A program made the translations under genes and the position numbers. From CAZJUR01 sp964549525 (lineage in GTDB: Bacteria; Patescibacteriota; Saccharimonadia; Saccharimonadales; Saccharimonadaceae): DNA of 32,786 nt. This document shows positions 29,520-32,786 of this stretch, in pieces (within the stretch, counting starts at the first letter, position 1; each line of letters starts with the position of its first letter). Location of the stretch: assembly GCA_964549525.1 (NCBI GenBank), contig CAZJUR010000010.1, positions 1-32,786 of the forward strand, in the 5' to 3' direction. A model generated the notes under the pieces. It was not told where the DNA came from and ran no database searches. It saw only the letters and a list, made by a program, of their open reading frames with translations.

Positions 29520-32030
29520 ATGGACGAAGAACAAATGAACCCTATTGAAGGAGAAGTGTTACAACCCCAAACTCATTCTCGTGTCGTGGAGAATAATACG
29601 GTAGAAGACGTGATGGAGGATAGTTTCCTTCGATATTCCATGAGTGTGATTATTGATCGCGCCCTCCCTGATGTTCGGGATGGTCTCAAACCTGTTCACC
29701 GACGAATTTTATATGTGATGGGCTCAGCAAATTTGACCCACGCCGCTAAATACCGCAAAAGTGCTACAGTAGTCGGAGAAGTTATGGGTAACTACCACCC
29801 TCATGGCGATAGTGCTATCTATGATTCTATGGTACGTATGGCTCAAGAATGGTCTATGCGCTACATGTTGGTAGATGGACAGGGTAACTTCGGTTCTATG
29901 GATGGGGACCCACCGGCAGCTATGCGATATACCGAAGCACGTATGGCTCGAGAAGCAGAGGAGCTGCTAGTCGATATAGAAAAAAATACGGTTGATTTTA
30001 GAGATAATTACGACGGCAGCAAGCAAGAACCTGTTGTCTTGCCAGCAAAATTACCCAACTTACTGCTCAATGGTCAGATTGGTATTGCCGTTGGTATGGC
30101 TACCAACATACCGCCACACAATTTGGGGGAACTGGTAGATGCAACTGTCGAACTTATAGACAATCCTGAAGCAACGCTCGATGATCTCTTGCAGTATGTT
30201 AAAGGTCCAGATTTTCCAACTGGAGGGATCGTGTATGCTGGCGCTCCGCTCAAACAAGCTTATTTAACTGGTCGTGGAAGCGTTACGATTCGAGCGGTTG
30301 CCGATATCGAAGAAACTAAAAAAGGACGACACAATATTATTGTCACAGAAATGCCGTACGCTGTAAATAAAGCAACACTTATAGAGAGAATGGCCGAGTT
30401 AGTAAAAGATAAAAAAATTACAACAATTAGTGATATTCGTGATGAGTCAGCTCGCGGCACTGTTCGATTAGTTATTGAGCTGAAAAAAGATGCCTACCCG
30501 AAGAAAGTTCTGAATCAGCTATATAAACTCACCTCGCTTCAAGTCGGTTATCATTACAACATGCTCGCTCTGATTGACGGTATTCAGCCACGAGTACTCG
30601 GTTTGCAAGAAATTTTAGGTGAGTACATCAAACATCGTCAGAAAGTCGTCCGTCGACGAACTGAATTTGAGCTCAATAAAGCAAAAGATCGCGCACACAT
30701 ACTCGAAGGCCTGAAGATTGCACTCGATCATATTGACGAAGTTATCAAGACAATTCGTGCCAGTAAGACGAGCGAAGAAGCACAGATAAACCTTATCAAA
30801 AAATTCAAACTCACCGAAATTCAGGCAAAAGCCATTTTGGCGATGCAGCTACGGGCTTTGACTGGTCTTGAACGGCAAAAAATTGAAGATGAATTAGCTG
30901 AACTTCGAAAACTTATCGCTAAGCTCGAGGCGATTCTGGCAGACGAGAAAGAAATTCTCAAAATTATTAAAAGAGAACTCCTCGAAATGAAAGAAAAATA
31001 TGCCGATGAGCGCCGCACGAAAATCATTAATCACGAGTTAGGCAAGTTTAGCGATGAAGAGCTGATTCCAGAAGAAGATGTGATTGTTTTACTTACGACC
31101 GAAAATTATATTAAACGAACACTTATTACTGATTATCGCCGACAACATCGTGGCGGCAAAGGTAAACGCGGTATGACGACCAAAGAAGAAGATATCATCG
31201 ATCAGTTGATACCAGCGAGCACCCACGATTGGTTACTCTTCTTTACGAATAAAGGTCGCGTCTTTAGATTGAAAACATATGAAGTGCCAGCGGCCGGTCT
31301 TCAGGCGAAGGGTGTGGCAGCGGTTAATTTATTGCAGATGCAACCAGAAGAGAAAATCACCTCTATCATAAAATTGGCTAAAGACGATCAAGACGAAGGC
31401 TACCTATTTATGGCTACTATCAAAGGAACTGTCAAAAAAACCGCCCTAAAAGATTATGCTAACATCCGACAAACAGGTTTGATCGCAATCAAGCTCGATG
31501 CTGGAGATGAACTACGCTGGGTGCAACGAAGTAGCGGTAGTGATGATGTCATCATCTCAACCTCAGCTGGACAAGCGGTACGCTTTTCTGAAAAAGATGC
31601 TCGACCGATGGGACGAAACGCGCGAGGTGTACGCGGTATTCGCTTGCGACCACACGATCAAGTCGTGGGTATGGATATCGCTGATGAAAATCGAAGTCTA
31701 CTTGTTCTTAGCAGCAATGGGTATGGAAAACTAACAAAGACGAGTAACTTTTCTAGCCACAAGCGTGGTGGCGTAGGGATAAAATCAGCAGTCGTAACAG
31801 CTAAAACTGGCACGATCATCTCGGTTCGATCGATTGACCCCGATGCAAAAGAGATACTTATTATATCTTCTCAAGGCCAAACGATTCGTGTCGGGCTTGC
31901 TGACATCCCGCAACTCGGACGAACAACACAAGGTGTACGGATTATGCGTTTAGCTGATCAAGATTCTGTTGCTTCACTGGGTATTATCTTCGATCAAAAA
32001 GAAGAAGAGGAAGAAGAAACAAAATCGTAG
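29520..32030 (+). CDS. gyrA: DNA gyrase subunit A
   Basis: DNA-breaking subunit of gyrase. The 836-residue protein has the winged-helix core with catalytic Tyr137 (AAMRYTEARM). The quinolone-region positions are Ser98 and Asp102 (HPHGDSAIYDSMVRMAQ), the types found in susceptible enzymes. The C-terminal beta-pinwheel (from about residue 520) has its GyrA box at 542-548 as QHRGGKG instead of QRRGGKG. This still marks it as GyrA rather than ParC, since ParC lacks the box. The tail is acidic (EEEEEETKS). A GAGGAG site lies in the end of gyrB. No clear terminator separates it from the rRNA promoter. Confidence 0.96.
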   Translation: MDEEQMNPIEGEVLQPQTHSRVVENNTVEDVMEDSFLRYSMSVIIDRALPDVRDGLKPVHRRILYVMGSANLTHAAKYRKSATVVGEVMGNYHPHGDSAIYDSMVRMAQEWSMRYMLVDGQGNFGSMDGDPPAAMRYTEARMAREAEELLVDIEKNTVDFRDNYDGSKQEPVVLPAKLPNLLLNGQIGIAVGMATNIPPHNLGELVDATVELIDNPEATLDDLLQYVKGPDFPTGGIVYAGAPLKQAYLTGRGSVTIRAVADIEETKKGRHNIIVTEMPYAVNKATLIERMAELVKDKKITTISDIRDESARGTVRLVIELKKDAYPKKVLNQLYKLTSLQVGYHYNMLALIDGIQPRVLGLQEILGEYIKHRQKVVRRRTEFELNKAKDRAHILEGLKIALDHIDEVIKTIRASKTSEEAQINLIKKFKLTEIQAKAILAMQLRALTGLERQKIEDELAELRKLIAKLEAILADEKEILKIIKRELLEMKEKYADERRTKIINHELGKFSDEELIPEEDVIVLLTTENYIKRTLITDYRRQHRGGKGKRGMTTKEEDIIDQLIPASTHDWLLFFTNKGRVFRLKTYEVPAAGLQAKGVAAVNLLQMQPEEKITSIIKLAKDDQDEGYLFMATIKGTVKKTALKDYANIRQTGLIAIKLDAGDELRWVQRSSGSDDVIISTSAGQAVRFSEKDARPMGRNARGVRGIRLRPHDQVVGMDIADENRSLLVLSSNGYGKLTKTSNFSSHKRGGVGIKSAVVTAKTGTIISVRSIDPDAKEILIISSQGQTIRVGLADIPQLGRTTQGVRIMRLADQDSVASLGIIFDQKEEEEEETKS

Positions 32031-32064
32031 TATTTTTTACTTCATAGTAGATAGACCATTTAAC

Positions 32065-32094
32065 TTGACAACGCCTATATCAGTAGCGTATGAT
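32065..32094 (+). promoter_or_regulatory. rRNA operon promoter
   Basis: A perfect TTGACA (32065-32070), 18-base spacer, TATGAT (32089-32094). The predicted +1 is near 32101, giving a leader of about 320 bases before 16S. It is the strongest -35 in the window. Confidence 0.7.
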
Positions 32095-32424
32095 GGACAA
32101 CAGTCTGAGTTTTTGCGAGAAACTTTACCTATCATCCCTTCTCGACCACCACGGTCATGCACATAACAGGGAATGAGGAAAAACATCGTTCGCCGACACA
32201 CTGTCTGCGAAAACTCTCGGCTCGTAAATTTACAATTTGGTAGTGCAAATCATCGTCAGTACATTTTATGTATACACATAAGTCACAATCTGTTTGCTGC
32301 GATTTCCTTAGGGAAAAGAGCAGCCCGAGCGTCGGATTCATTCCGCGCCCGGCGCGATGAGAAATGAAATTTCATGAGCTTTTAGCGAATTGAAAATTTC
32401 ATTTCTCATGAGCGAAGCGATTTT
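32095..32424 (+). other. 16S rRNA leader with a 16-bp inverted repeat
   Basis: Transcribed leader without an ORF. Short GC-rich pairings such as GCCGA/TCGGC occur near 32190-32222. At its end ATGAGAAATGAAATTT (32357-32372) pairs perfectly with AAATTTCATTTCTCAT (32394-32409), a 16-bp hairpin ending about 15 bases before the 16S 5' end. It probably helps RNA processing, for example by RNase III; no boxA antitermination site was recognised. Confidence 0.6.

Positions 32425-32786
<362 letters not shown>

Overview
This window most likely comes from a Candidatus Saccharibacteria (TM7, Candidate Phyla Radiation) chromosome. The 16S rRNA start, the small dense gene set, the type IV pilus genes and the reduced proteins (for example a threonyl-tRNA synthetase without a TGS domain) all fit this; the assignment is an inference from pattern recognition, not a search. 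TGA is used as an ordinary stop (thrS, miaA, the second pilin overlap), so the UGA=Gly code of Gracilibacteria and Absconditabacteria does not apply.

Layout. 1-3341: tail of a prepilin peptidase and four overlapping pilin-like genes (type IV pilus). 3360-7386: a Xer-type recombinase on the minus strand, then uppP, ndk, tRNA-Arg, a bacterial PH-domain membrane protein and a membrane-anchored PPIC prolyl isomerase. 7411-10146: tRNA-Asp, tRNA-Thr, a small membrane protein, a processive family-2 glycosyltransferase and convergent nrdR. 10147-10705: a busy intergenic region with a promoter-driven 24-codon ORF, a terminator, a hairpin-rich element bordered by a duplicate of the tRNA-Val 3' end, and tRNA-Val. 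10706-15566: thrS, a HAD nucleotidase, an alkyltransferase-like protein and miaA in overlapping order, then a winged-helix protein and a metallo-beta-lactamase-fold protein. 15569-18097: rpmB, an M50 protease, an unassigned structured RNA, tRNA-Pro, a Nudix-RNase HI fusion and the RNase P RNA, whose P1 strand lies inside the end of the fusion gene. 18098-21232: infC-rpmI-rplT (infC starting at ATC), comM and tmRNA. 21233-22191: an AT-rich block followed by a second unassigned structured RNA. 22192-27415: a membrane protein, an acidic disordered protein, a VirD4/TraD-like ATPase and two minus-strand membrane proteins. 27536-32786: gyrB-gyrA, an rRNA promoter and leader, and the start of 16S rRNA.

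Two themes recur. First, transcription-unit starts often show an extended -10 (TGN-TATAAT type) only 6-10 bases before the ATG and no Shine-Dalgarno, which predicts leaderless mRNAs, whereas internal genes usually carry a GGAG-type site. Second, the intergenic regions hold several promoter-plus-hairpin-plus-terminator units that match no RNA family I recognise. These RNA-like units (16513-16668, 21883-22163, 10382-10528, and the 24-codon unit at 10193-10353) are the best candidates for something undescribed.
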